64,000 bases of DNA from an uncultured Eubacterium sp. (GTDB taxonomy: Bacteria; Bacillota; Clostridia; Oscillospirales; Acutalibacteraceae): contig UQCC01000010.1 in assembly GCA_900539325.1 (NCBI GenBank), positions 28,286 to 92,285 on the forward strand. Reading direction: 5' to 3'. The position numbers were made by a program, and so were the translations under genes. The notes under the pieces were generated by a model that worked only from the letters and a program-made list of their open reading frames with translations, was not told the DNA's origin and ran no database searches. Positions 46,218 to 53,148 of this stretch are shown in pieces; the first letter of the stretch is position 1; every line of letters starts with the position of its first letter.

Positions 46218-46811
46218 ATGAGTAAAACAAAGAAGATAATTATCGCAATTATTTCAATATTGCTTTGTGCTTTGATAGTGATTGCTGTTGTTTGCAAATC
46301 AAATCAAAATGTTCAAAAAATCATCAAAGACGATTTTGGCAGCTCAATAAGTGCTGTTCTGGATAATCCAAGCGATTACGGATTGTCTGATATTGACGCT
46401 TCGAGCGATATTAAGATTTTAAACGAAATCAACATAAACAATATTTCAAATGATAAAGGAAATGTTATTAGTATTCCTGTTGTTATCAACGGTAACATTG
46501 AGTTGATATATTCTATTTCTTTGACAGCTTGTAGCTATAATGTTTCGGTCGGCAAGGACTATGCACCGCTGTTGAACGAAATGAGAAAGAACGGATACAA
46601 CGAAGTTTATATTATTCAAGACGAATACACATTTTATGCTATTTCCGACAATCATATTTACAAGCAATCAGGTCAAGAAATAACTCAGGTTGATGAGAAA
46701 GATTTAGATTTTACTATTCAAGATGATATGCAAAAGAGCGATTTAAGTTCTGTTAATGATGACTATACTCAAACCGCTGTCGAATCATTAAAAACCGCAA
46801 ATAAAGAATAA
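46218..46811 (+). CDS. Hypothetical membrane-anchored protein, 197 aa
   Basis: The N-terminus is a single uncleaved helix (IIIAIISILLCALIVIAVV, residues 7-25) after a short basic stretch, so the rest should lie outside the cytoplasm. The outer part has no cysteine clusters or repeats and ends in an acidic, Ser/Asp-rich tail. I recognise no family. AGAGAG precedes the ATG. Promoter and terminator are both visible, so it is a single-gene unit. Confidence 0.7.
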   Translation: MSKTKKIIIAIISILLCALIVIAVVCKSNQNVQKIIKDDFGSSISAVLDNPSDYGLSDIDASSDIKILNEININNISNDKGNVISIPVVINGNIELIYSISLTACSYNVSVGKDYAPLLNEMRKNGYNEVYIIQDEYTFYAISDNHIYKQSGQEITQVDEKDLDFTIQDDMQKSDLSSVNDDYTQTAVESLKTANKE

Positions 46812-46818
46812 CAACAAA

Positions 46819-46860
46819 ACCCTCCTATGGTAGAACAAACTACCGCAGGAGGGCTTTCTA
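46819..46860 (+). terminator. Terminator after the 197-aa anchored protein gene
   Basis: CCCTCCT-atGGTAG and CTACC-gcAGGAGGG form a long stem followed by a short T-rich tail. Confidence 0.7.
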
Positions 46861-46956
46861 TTACCTACTTTTACATACTTATTACACACAGAATTATTTA
46901 TCCCCTTTAGCTTTTATCTATCTTTTATCCTAGTATGTAAATAACAACACAATGTA

Positions 46957-46985
46957 TTGACAATTATTTTTTACAATGCTATACT
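46957..46985 (+). promoter_or_regulatory. Sigma-A promoter of the MATE leader
   Basis: TTGACA, 17 bases, TATACT. Transcription should start near 46992, leaving a leader of about 150 nt. Confidence 0.85.
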
Positions 46986-46991
46986 TTTTAT

Positions 46992-47142
46992 GTTCGCTCA
47001 GGGAGCGATTGTTTAGTTGTAACAAAAGCCGAACAGGTGCAAACTGAGATAGTTGCGTTTTGTTTGGCTTTTTAATTATATGTGATGTTTTTTTCGTAAA
47101 GCGAACGCAGAAATTCTTTAAACAAATTTCGGGAGAATAAAA
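46992..47142 (+). promoter_or_regulatory. Structured leader with internal terminator before the MATE gene
   Basis: The leader has a short hairpin, CGCTC-agg-GAGCG (46995-47007). A large terminator-like stem at 47024-47074 follows: AAAAGCC and AACA pair with TGTT and GGCTTTT, enclosing an inner hairpin near GCAAACT/AGTTGC, and it ends in TTTTTAATT. It stands between promoter and gene, so readthrough must decide expression. A riboswitch or drug-sensing attenuator is possible; no family was recognised. Confidence 0.65.
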
Positions 47143-48477
47143 ATGGCAAAGGATGAATATTTAATAACGGATCCGCCGCTCAAGGCATTGACTGTTTTTG
47201 CAATGCCTATGATTTTGGGCAGTTTCTTCCAACAAGTATACAATATGGCCGATTCAATCATCGTTGGTCAATTTGTCGGTTCTTCTGCTCTTGCAGCCGT
47301 TGGTGCTTGTGCCGCACTTACAAATGTTTTTATTTGTATAGCACTCGGTGCAGGCGTAGGCGCAGGCGTACTTGTCAGCCGTTATTTCGGTGCTCAAAAT
47401 TACAGCAAAATGAAAACGATTGTGTCCACTTCGTTAATCAGTTTTTTGCTTTTAAGCATATTTCTCGGTGTTTTTGGATTTTGCAGTTCTCATTGGATGA
47501 TGAGCATATTGCAAACACCGGCAGATATAATGGAAGATGCGGTGCTGTATTTGCGTATCTATTTTGCCGGCTTTCCGTTTTTGTTTATGTACAACATTCT
47601 GTCAACCATGTTTACTTCCATTGGTGAATCAAAAATTCCTTTGTGGCTTTTAATATTTTCATCTGTTCTGAATATCATTATGGACCTATGGATGGTTGGC
47701 GGTCTCAAACTCGGTGTATTCGGTGCAGCACTTGCAACTCTTATTGCGCAAGGCATTTCCGCAGTACTTTCTCTTTTCATTTTTCTTCGTCGTATGCGCA
47801 AATACACAAGTCCGTTTCATTGGTTTGACAAAAACGAACTGCTTTGTATGCTTAAAATCGCTGTTCCGTCTATTCTTCAGCAATCAACAGTATCAATCGG
47901 GATGATGATTGTGCAAGCGGTTGTAAACCCTTTTGGCACGCAAGCACTCGCAGGATATGCGGCAACAATGAGATTAGAGAATGTTTTTTCACTGATATTT
48001 GTATCAATCGGAAATGCCGTGTCACCTTTTGTTTCGCAAAATCTCGGTGCTAAAAAAATCGACCGTATAAAGAAAGGTTACCGTGCCGCCTTGCTGTTAG
48101 ATATATGCTTTGCTGTTCTTGCATTTGTGATTATTGAAACGATGCATACTCAAATTTCTTCGCTTTTCTTAGGCAAAGACGGAACGGCGTTGGCATATCA
48201 AGTGTCCGGTGATTATATGAAATGGATCGGCTACTTTTTCATATTTATGGGCATCAAAATGGCAACAGACGGTGTTCTTCGTGGGCTTGGAAATATGCGA
48301 CCGTTTTTAATTGCAAATATGGTCAATCTTGCAATTCGCCTGTCCGTAGCATTAATTTTTGCACCCCATTTCGGTATTGAATTTGTTTGGCTTGCAGTAC
48401 CGGCAGGCTGGCTCGCCAACTTTGTAATATCCTATTTGGCACTAAGAAAATCGTGGCCAAAAGAAAAATTGGCTTAG
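47143..48477 (+). CDS. MATE family multidrug/sodium antiporter
   Basis: A 444-aa membrane exporter with about 12 helices in two related halves. The start is MAKDEYLITDPPLKALTVFAMP, typical of clostridial MATE proteins. The segment VYNMADSIIVGQFVGSSALAAVGA is the conserved first-helix region, and the second half repeats it around GYAATMRLENVFSL. Members export cationic drugs or metabolites using Na+ or H+. The terminator-bearing leader suggests induced expression. Confidence 0.93.
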   Translation: MAKDEYLITDPPLKALTVFAMPMILGSFFQQVYNMADSIIVGQFVGSSALAAVGACAALTNVFICIALGAGVGAGVLVSRYFGAQNYSKMKTIVSTSLISFLLLSIFLGVFGFCSSHWMMSILQTPADIMEDAVLYLRIYFAGFPFLFMYNILSTMFTSIGESKIPLWLLIFSSVLNIIMDLWMVGGLKLGVFGAALATLIAQGISAVLSLFIFLRRMRKYTSPFHWFDKNELLCMLKIAVPSILQQSTVSIGMMIVQAVVNPFGTQALAGYAATMRLENVFSLIFVSIGNAVSPFVSQNLGAKKIDRIKKGYRAALLLDICFAVLAFVIIETMHTQISSLFLGKDGTALAYQVSGDYMKWIGYFFIFMGIKMATDGVLRGLGNMRPFLIANMVNLAIRLSVALIFAPHFGIEFVWLAVPAGWLANFVISYLALRKSWPKEKLA

Positions 48478-48498
48478 AAATATTCACATTATATAAGA

Positions 48499-48538
48499 AA
48501 ACAGGTTTGCCCCAAAACTTAGGGCAGACCTGTTTTTA
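48499..48538. terminator. Bidirectional terminator between MATE and alcohol dehydrogenase genes
   Basis: AACAGGTTTGCCC and GGGCAGACCTGTT form the stem with a T-run on the plus strand. The convergent operon ends 9 bases further. Confidence 0.88.
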
Positions 48539-48546
48539 AACAGACA

Positions 48547-49716
48547 TTATAAACTGTCACTCAACACCTTGATTTTTTCATCACGGCTAAGAGTCTTATA
48601 ACCGCCATCCATTGTTAGTGTTAAATCGGCAATGTTTTCTATATCATCTTTGGTAACTCCCAAATCGGATATATTGGTAATAACACCGATTTCGTTCATC
48701 CAACTTTCCATTGCAAGTAATCCTTCTTTTGCAATTTGCTCATCTGTTTTGCCTTGAGAGGAAACGCTCCAAACATTGATTGCAAAACGCTTAAATTTAT
48801 CAAGTCCGTAAGGCATAATGTATCTGTAATATGCAAGGGAAACAGCAGAAAGCGTCATACCGTGGGTTGCGTTTGTATAACCTCCGACTGCCTGACCGAG
48901 CATATGAACCTCCCAATCGGTTGTTTTGCCTTTGGCAATAAGAGTGTTAAGCGCCCAAGTGGCAGTCCACATAATATTGCTTCTTGCCTCGTAATCGTTA
49001 GGATTTTTTACTGCAACAAGGCTTGAGTGAATAACACTTTTCATAAGTGCTTCACTGATATAATCACTTGTATTATCATCAGTTCCTGAAAAATATTGTT
49101 CGCAAATATGATTGAAAATATCATAAATTCCCGACACCATTTGGTATTTCGGCAATGTCATTGTAAAGCGAGGATTAAGGATTGTAAATCTCGGCATAAT
49201 CTTTTCATCTGCAAAGACATGACCGATTTTTTCTTTAGTATTCTGATTTGTAATTACAGAACCTGCGTTCATTTCCGAACCGGTTCCAACCATAGTCAAA
49301 ACACAGCCAATCGGTATTATTTCACAATTCGGCTCTTCAAAACGAACAAAGTATTTTCCCCAAGGATCTTCATTACAATTAACAGAAACAGAAAGTGCCT
49401 TTGAAAAATCACAAACAGAACCACCGCCAACTGCGAGAATAAAATCCGCATTATGATTTCTTGCTATTTCTATACCTTCATAAAGTTTTTCAACAGTCGG
49501 ATTGGGCATCACGCCCTCAATTTCTGTTATGTTTTTATTGTTTTCTTTTAGAATTTTGATTATATCGTCATAAATACCATTCTTTTTTATAGAACCTGTA
49601 CCATATACAAGTACAACATTATCACCGTATTTTTTCAATTCATCACTTAAATTGGATAATGAATTTTCTCCAAAATAAAGTTTTGTCGGATTACAATAAC
49701 TAAAATTTCCTAACAT
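48547..49716 (-). CDS. Iron-containing alcohol dehydrogenase
   Basis: A 389-aa group III alcohol dehydrogenase, closest in pattern to butanol dehydrogenase (YqdH/BdhA type). The NAD(P) site is LAVGGGSVCDFSKALS (near residue 95). The iron ligands are expected in DIFNHICEQYF, the GYTNATHGMTLSAVS histidines and the preceding aspartate. It is the third gene of the MerR-controlled operon and probably reduces toxic aldehydes. Confidence 0.92.
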   Translation of the reverse strand: MLGNFSYCNPTKLYFGENSLSNLSDELKKYGDNVVLVYGTGSIKKNGIYDDIIKILKENNKNITEIEGVMPNPTVEKLYEGIEIARNHNADFILAVGGGSVCDFSKALSVSVNCNEDPWGKYFVRFEEPNCEIIPIGCVLTMVGTGSEMNAGSVITNQNTKEKIGHVFADEKIMPRFTILNPRFTMTLPKYQMVSGIYDIFNHICEQYFSGTDDNTSDYISEALMKSVIHSSLVAVKNPNDYEARSNIMWTATWALNTLIAKGKTTDWEVHMLGQAVGGYTNATHGMTLSAVSLAYYRYIMPYGLDKFKRFAINVWSVSSQGKTDEQIAKEGLLAMESWMNEIGVITNISDLGVTKDDIENIADLTLTMDGGYKTLSRDEKIKVLSDSL

Positions 49717-49752
49717 AATTTTGCTCCATTCTTTAATAATATAGAAATTTCA

Positions 49753-50292
49753 TTACACATTTTTACCCATTTGATATGCAAGTTTCATTGCAGGGTTGTT
49801 TTTAATTTCACCTTTTTCATACACACCGCCGGCAACAACACTTCCTTTTTCAACGGCACCTTCCACGCAATCGGCATAACCTCTGAAACAAGCCAATGTT
49901 GTGTCTGCTGACGATTTTTCATTGTCTGCCATAGTAGTAATATAATAAAATTCCTTGTTTTTAACCTCTAACCAACGAGCAACAGTACGGTCGATAATCG
50001 CTTTTAGCTGAGCATCTATTGAATAAAAGTACACAGGACTCGCCAACACAAGAACATCAGCATCAATCATTTTTTGTAAAATCTCAGCCATATCGTCCTT
50101 AAATACACACGCACCGCTATTTTTGCTGCAATGGTAACAAGCAATACAAGGGTGTATGTTCTTTTCAGACACATGAATTTTTTCAACATTATGACCGGCT
50201 TCTGTTGCACCTTTGAAAAATTCATCACACAAAATGTCAGAGTTACCTCCTTTTCGAGGACTGCCTGACAGAATTAAAACTTTTTTACTCAT
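49753..50292 (-). CDS. NADPH-dependent FMN reductase-like flavoprotein
   Basis: A 179-aa flavodoxin-fold protein. The FMN phosphate loop is LSGSPRKGGNSD (residues 8-19). A cysteine-bearing segment, CIACYHCSKNSGACVFKDDM, follows, then LVLASPVYFYSIDAQLKAIIDR. This pattern marks the iron-sulfur flavoprotein-like/NADPH-FMN reductase group common in anaerobes. It lies in the MerR-controlled operon, 15 bp after the cupin fusion gene. Confidence 0.9.
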   Translation of the reverse strand: MSKKVLILSGSPRKGGNSDILCDEFFKGATEAGHNVEKIHVSEKNIHPCIACYHCSKNSGACVFKDDMAEILQKMIDADVLVLASPVYFYSIDAQLKAIIDRTVARWLEVKNKEFYYITTMADNEKSSADTTLACFRGYADCVEGAVEKGSVVAGGVYEKGEIKNNPAMKLAYQMGKNV

Positions 50293-50307
50293 AATTAAGT
50301 TCTCCCA

Positions 50308-51084
50308 TTAAGAATTTATTGCGTTAAAATATTCCTCATCTGACACAGCTTCCAGCCATTCATTTGATGTATTTTCTCCCGGAACTTCAATAGCTAAATG
50401 AGAAAAATAACTATCGGCCGAAGCTCCGTGCCAATGCTTGACATTAGCAGGAATATTTACAACATCGCCGGGCAGCATTTCTATAGCTTTCTTGCCCCAT
50501 TCCTGATAATATCCTTTTCCGGCAACACAAATCAAAATTTGTCCGCCACCGTTTTCAGAATGATGAATATGCCAATTGTTTCTGCATTTCGGCTCAAAGG
50601 TTACATTGAAAATACCAACTTGGTCTTTAGAAACAGGGGCGAGAAAACTCTTTCCGCTGAAATACTGTGCAAAGTTGTCGTTCGGCTCACCAATCGGAAA
50701 TATCATTGACGAAGCATGTTTTTCAATCGTATTATTTTCGGTTTCCTCATTCTTATCATTCCACACTTCTTTTGCCATACGAAATGCAGCCCAAACTTTA
50801 GGCCATCCTGCATAAAAAGCGTTATGTGTTAAAATCTCCGTGATTTCTTCTTTTGTGATTCCATTTTTCTTAGCACTTTCCAAATGGTAACGAAAAGCCG
50901 AATCGATTAAACCTTGTGACATTAAAGAAGTAACTGTAACAAGTGAACGGTCTCTAAGCGATAACTTATCTTCTCTGCTCCAAACCTCACCAAATAATAC
51001 ATCATCATTTAATTCGGCAAATTTCGGAGCAAATTCTCCTAATTCATTTCTACCGGCTGTTTGTTTTACTGCCATAAATTTCAA
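50308..51084 (-). CDS. Carboxymuconolactone decarboxylase-cupin fusion protein
   Basis: A 258-aa two-domain protein. Residues about 15-110 match the CMD/AhpD helical fold (LRDRSLVTVTSLMSQG, ITKEEITEILTHNAFYAGWP) but lack the CxxC of peroxidase-type AhpD. Residues about 150-245 are a cupin with metal-type histidines in NWHIHHSENGGGQIL and VKHWHGASADSYFSHLAI. Such fusions are found beside aldehyde or quinone stress genes, but the reaction is unknown. It is the first gene after the MerR-type promoter. Confidence 0.9.
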   Translation of the reverse strand: MKFMAVKQTAGRNELGEFAPKFAELNDDVLFGEVWSREDKLSLRDRSLVTVTSLMSQGLIDSAFRYHLESAKKNGITKEEITEILTHNAFYAGWPKVWAAFRMAKEVWNDKNEETENNTIEKHASSMIFPIGEPNDNFAQYFSGKSFLAPVSKDQVGIFNVTFEPKCRNNWHIHHSENGGGQILICVAGKGYYQEWGKKAIEMLPGDVVNIPANVKHWHGASADSYFSHLAIEVPGENTSNEWLEAVSDEEYFNAINS

Positions 51085-51138
51085 CCTCCTAAATTTTGAA
51101 ATTAGCTATTGAATATTTTTTTATTCTCTGTTATATTG

Positions 51139-51169
51139 ATAATAACACCTAAACCTAACTTTAAGTCAA
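51139..51169 (-). promoter_or_regulatory. MerR-type promoter with 19-bp spacer
   Basis: The minus strand reads TTGACT, 19 bases, TATTAT. The spacer holds TAAAGTTAGGTTTAGGTG. The long spacer is the hallmark of promoters activated by MerR-family twisting. It faces the cupin-fusion operon, and the divergent MerR gene starts 31 bases away. Confidence 0.85.
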
Positions 51170-51199
51170 GAGTTTTTTTATTTTTTTGGAGGGAAAAAT

Positions 51200-51640
51200 A
51201 TGTATACAATCGGTCAAGTATCTGAAATGTTTGATTTACCGGTATCAACTTTGCGTTACTATGATAAAGAAGGGCTGTTTCCTGAATTAAATCGCACATC
51301 GGGAATTAGACAATTTAGCGAAAATGAAATTGAAGCATTGCGTGTGATTGAATGCTTGAAAAAAACAGGTTTACAAATAAAAGACATTAAGCAATTTATG
51401 TCTTGGTGTATGGAAGGAAGTTCAACATATACCAAAAGAAAAGAATTGTTTGAAAACCAAAAAAAGCAAGTTGAAGCTGAGATTACCAAGTTGAATAAAA
51501 CGCTTGATATGTTAAATTTCAAATGTTGGTATTACAGTGAGGCTATCAAAGACGGAAATGAGGAAAGACTCAAAAATATAATTCCGAACGAATTACCGAA
51601 CAGCATTAAATCGGCATATATCAATTCGCACAAAGGATGA
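51200..51640 (+). CDS. MerR family transcriptional regulator
   Basis: A 146-aa regulator with the MerR winged helix at residues 1-70: YTIGQVSEMFDLPVSTLRYY, DKEGLFPELNRTSGIRQFS. A long coiled-coil helix follows (ENQKKQVEAEITKLNKTLDML). It has no conserved metal-binding cysteines, so it fits the AdhR/YyaN-like group that responds to aldehydes or redox signals. It is divergent from the operon it probably controls. GGAGGG precedes the ATG. Confidence 0.93.
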   Translation: MYTIGQVSEMFDLPVSTLRYYDKEGLFPELNRTSGIRQFSENEIEALRVIECLKKTGLQIKDIKQFMSWCMEGSSTYTKRKELFENQKKQVEAEITKLNKTLDMLNFKCWYYSEAIKDGNEERLKNIIPNELPNSIKSAYINSHKG

Positions 51641-51718
51641 ACAAGGCAGTAAAGCAAGATGTGTTAGACAAAGCAAAAAATAAAAGAGCCGATTTCTTGA
51701 AAAACGGTTCTATTCTTT

Positions 51719-51740
51719 GGCAGGGGCAGAAGGACTTGAG
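51719..51740 (-). repeat. tRNA-Trp 3'-end fragment (possible att remnant)
   Basis: Read on the minus strand, 22 bases fit a tRNA 3' end: part of the T-loop (TCAAGT), stem CCTTC, acceptor TGCCCCT, discriminator G and CCA. The acceptor fits tRNA-Trp (AGGGGCA at the 5' end in many Firmicutes). The rest of the tRNA is absent. Integrases of many elements recombine at such 3' ends, leaving this kind of fragment. Confidence 0.6.
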
Positions 51741-51800
51741 GCTTATATTTTATTATCAAAACCCTTATAAATAGGCTGTTTTACCAGCACATCAAAAATA

Positions 51801-51824
51801 AATGAGGGCAATAATGAGGGCAAA
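51801..51824 (+). repeat. Tandem 12-bp direct repeat near the tRNA fragment
   Basis: AATGAGGGCAAT is followed directly by AATGAGGGCAAA. Short direct repeats beside a tRNA-type core site resemble the arm-type binding sites of tyrosine integrases. The function is inferred only from position. Confidence 0.6.
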
Positions 51825-52128
51825 ATGTTAATTATATTGCATTTTTGTTATCTTAAATATAAAGTTATAAAAAAGTAATCAGTCGGACTTAATCAAATCC
51901 ACGAGGTTAAAAAAATGGTTTGGCTCCGAGGAACAATACAATATGTTCTGCCGGCGACTAAATGTTTTGAACCAAAATTTGATATAATTATATTAAAAGT
52001 AATATTTGAGCTGTAAATGGTTTTTGCTGTTTGCAGCTTTTTATTTTTTTAATAAATATCAAAGGATGGTAAAGGAGTACGCAAAGCCGTATTCTTTATT
52101 TATTCTTTTATAAAGATTTTCGTATTGA

Positions 52129-52182
52129 CTAAAATTCTGTTATTTTTTCATAAATACTTATGTTTCGATAATTTCTTGGCAT
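52129..52182 (-). pseudogene. Truncated IS3-type transposase orfA start
   Basis: An ATG with GGAGGG 6 bases upstream starts the peptide MPRNYRNISIYEKITEF, then a stop. The beginning resembles the N-terminus of IS3-family OrfA helix-turn-helix proteins from clostridia. The rest of orfA and all of orfB are missing. The call rests on memory of that family and is tentative. Confidence 0.4.
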
Positions 52183-52187
52183 TAAAA

Positions 52188-52232
52188 ATCCCTCCTGATG
52201 TATATTCTACATCAAGAGGGCTCTTTTTTCTG
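52188..52232 (+). terminator. Terminator hairpin beside the IS3 relic
   Basis: CCCTC-ctGATGTA and TACATC-aaGAGGG form the stem, followed by a T-run on the plus strand. It has no plus-strand gene to serve and may be a protective element of the former insertion sequence. Confidence 0.7.
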
Positions 52233-52313
52233 TTGTCCATTTTTTACGGACTTGTTCAAATCGAATTTCATCCTTTTTGTATGTCTTATCACTTTTAGGC
52301 TTGTATGAGAATT

Positions 52314-52925
52314 TTAAGAAATGTTTTTTAAAATCTTTGATTTCTTAACAGTGCTTACGGTTGCCTGAATTATCGGACCGGAGAGCAAAACGGTAGCAAT
52401 TGTGCAAATTCCGAATTTACCGCCGAGCAAAACGCCGATAATTACCATTATAATATCAAGAACCATTCGTACGATTTTGATTTTCCACCCGTTTTTTTCG
52501 GAAAGCGAAAATGTGACTGCTTCATATGAGCCCCTGCCGAAATCTGCGGCGGAGTAAAGCCCCGTTCCGAACGAAAATATAGCAATGCCAAGCAGCATTA
52601 TAACAAAATTAACCGCTTTAATATCTGTATAATGCTGAATTTTTGTGAATACATCCACGAAAAAACTGTAAATGATTTGGTAAAGAATTGTGCCGACATT
52701 GATTTGCTTTCTGTCATAGAAAAAGGCAAAAATTATCATTGCCACAGCCACAACAAACGACGATGTGCCGATTGACATACCTGTCACATTTGTCAGCCCT
52801 TGCCACAATATCGCAAGTGTTGCGCCGCCGAAACCTGCGCCTATTGCAAGCGTAATTCCGTATGCGGATATTATTGATCCGATAACGATCATCAGCGTTT
52901 TTGTTGCATATTTTTTAAATTTCAT
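52314..52925 (-). CDS. YczE/YitT-like membrane protein
   Basis: A 203-aa protein with about five membrane helices and no large soluble domain. The segments GSIISAYGITLAIGAGFGGATLAILWQG and FGTGLYSAADFGRGSYEAVTF match the YczE/YyaS/YitT group. In Bacillus, YczE influences surfactin production, but the molecular role is unknown. The SD-bearing sequence TAGGTGATAAT precedes the ATG. A leader with a strong terminator hairpin lies directly upstream. Confidence 0.83.
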   Translation of the reverse strand: MKFKKYATKTLMIVIGSIISAYGITLAIGAGFGGATLAILWQGLTNVTGMSIGTSSFVVAVAMIIFAFFYDRKQINVGTILYQIIYSFFVDVFTKIQHYTDIKAVNFVIMLLGIAIFSFGTGLYSAADFGRGSYEAVTFSLSEKNGWKIKIVRMVLDIIMVIIGVLLGGKFGICTIATVLLSGPIIQATVSTVKKSKILKNIS

Positions 52926-53052
52926 ATTATCACCTACAAAAAAATAAGACTGTAAACTCTGCTGTTGTGTTCAGAAACAGCAAAATTTATAGTCTTCATC
53001 AGCCGAGACAGCTTTATTTTTTGATTATACACCCGAGTTTTTATAAAGTCAA
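52926..53052 (-). promoter_or_regulatory. Promoter and terminator-bearing leader of the YczE-like gene
   Basis: The promoter on the minus strand is TTGACT, 17 bases, TATAAT (53024-53052). The leader of about 90 nt is dominated by a long hairpin (52946-52996) whose arms contain AAGACT-TAAA and TTTA-AGTCTT. A T-run follows just before the ribosome site. A 21-codon frame (52934-52999) starts at ATG inside the leader and ends at TAG beside the ribosome site, but has no good ribosome site of its own. Confidence 0.65.
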
Positions 53053-53068
53053 CGGAAAAAACATTCAA

Positions 53069-53122
53069 ATATTACTGTATTAATATTTCAAAATCACAGT
53101 TTTGCAATTATCACAAATTGAA
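53069..53122 (-). pseudogene. Duplicate 3' end of the zinc-ribbon gene
   Basis: This 54-bp stretch repeats 63093-63146, with two differences. Read on the minus strand it encodes ICDNCKTVILKY and a stop at 53080; the intact gene has ICENCKTVILKY. One difference is silent, the other is Asp/Glu. Upstream sequence is replaced by the end of the lantibiotic cassette, so only the last 13 codons survive. Confidence 0.88.
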
Positions 53123-53148
53123 AAGACGTCCATTACACTATCGGAAAA

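Larger units (their letters stand above)
51641..52313. other. Gene-poor relic segment with mobile-element traces
   Basis: No credible gene lies here. From left to right it holds a weak terminator after the MerR gene (51686-51719), a tRNA-Trp 3'-end fragment, a tandem 12-bp repeat, a terminator-like hairpin with long T-run near 52010-52055, and the broken start of an IS3-type orfA with its hairpin. The composition and fragments suggest decay of an integrated element. Confidence 0.7.

Noticed and set aside
51719..51740. A complete tRNA gene
   Set aside because: Only the T-loop, T-stem 3' strand, acceptor 3' strand and CCA are present; no anticodon or D arm can be formed.
52985..53005. CTGATGA in the YczE leader, resembling a hammerhead ribozyme core
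   Set aside because: The required GAAA after stem II and a cleavage-site context are absent; the pairing is explained by a terminator stem.
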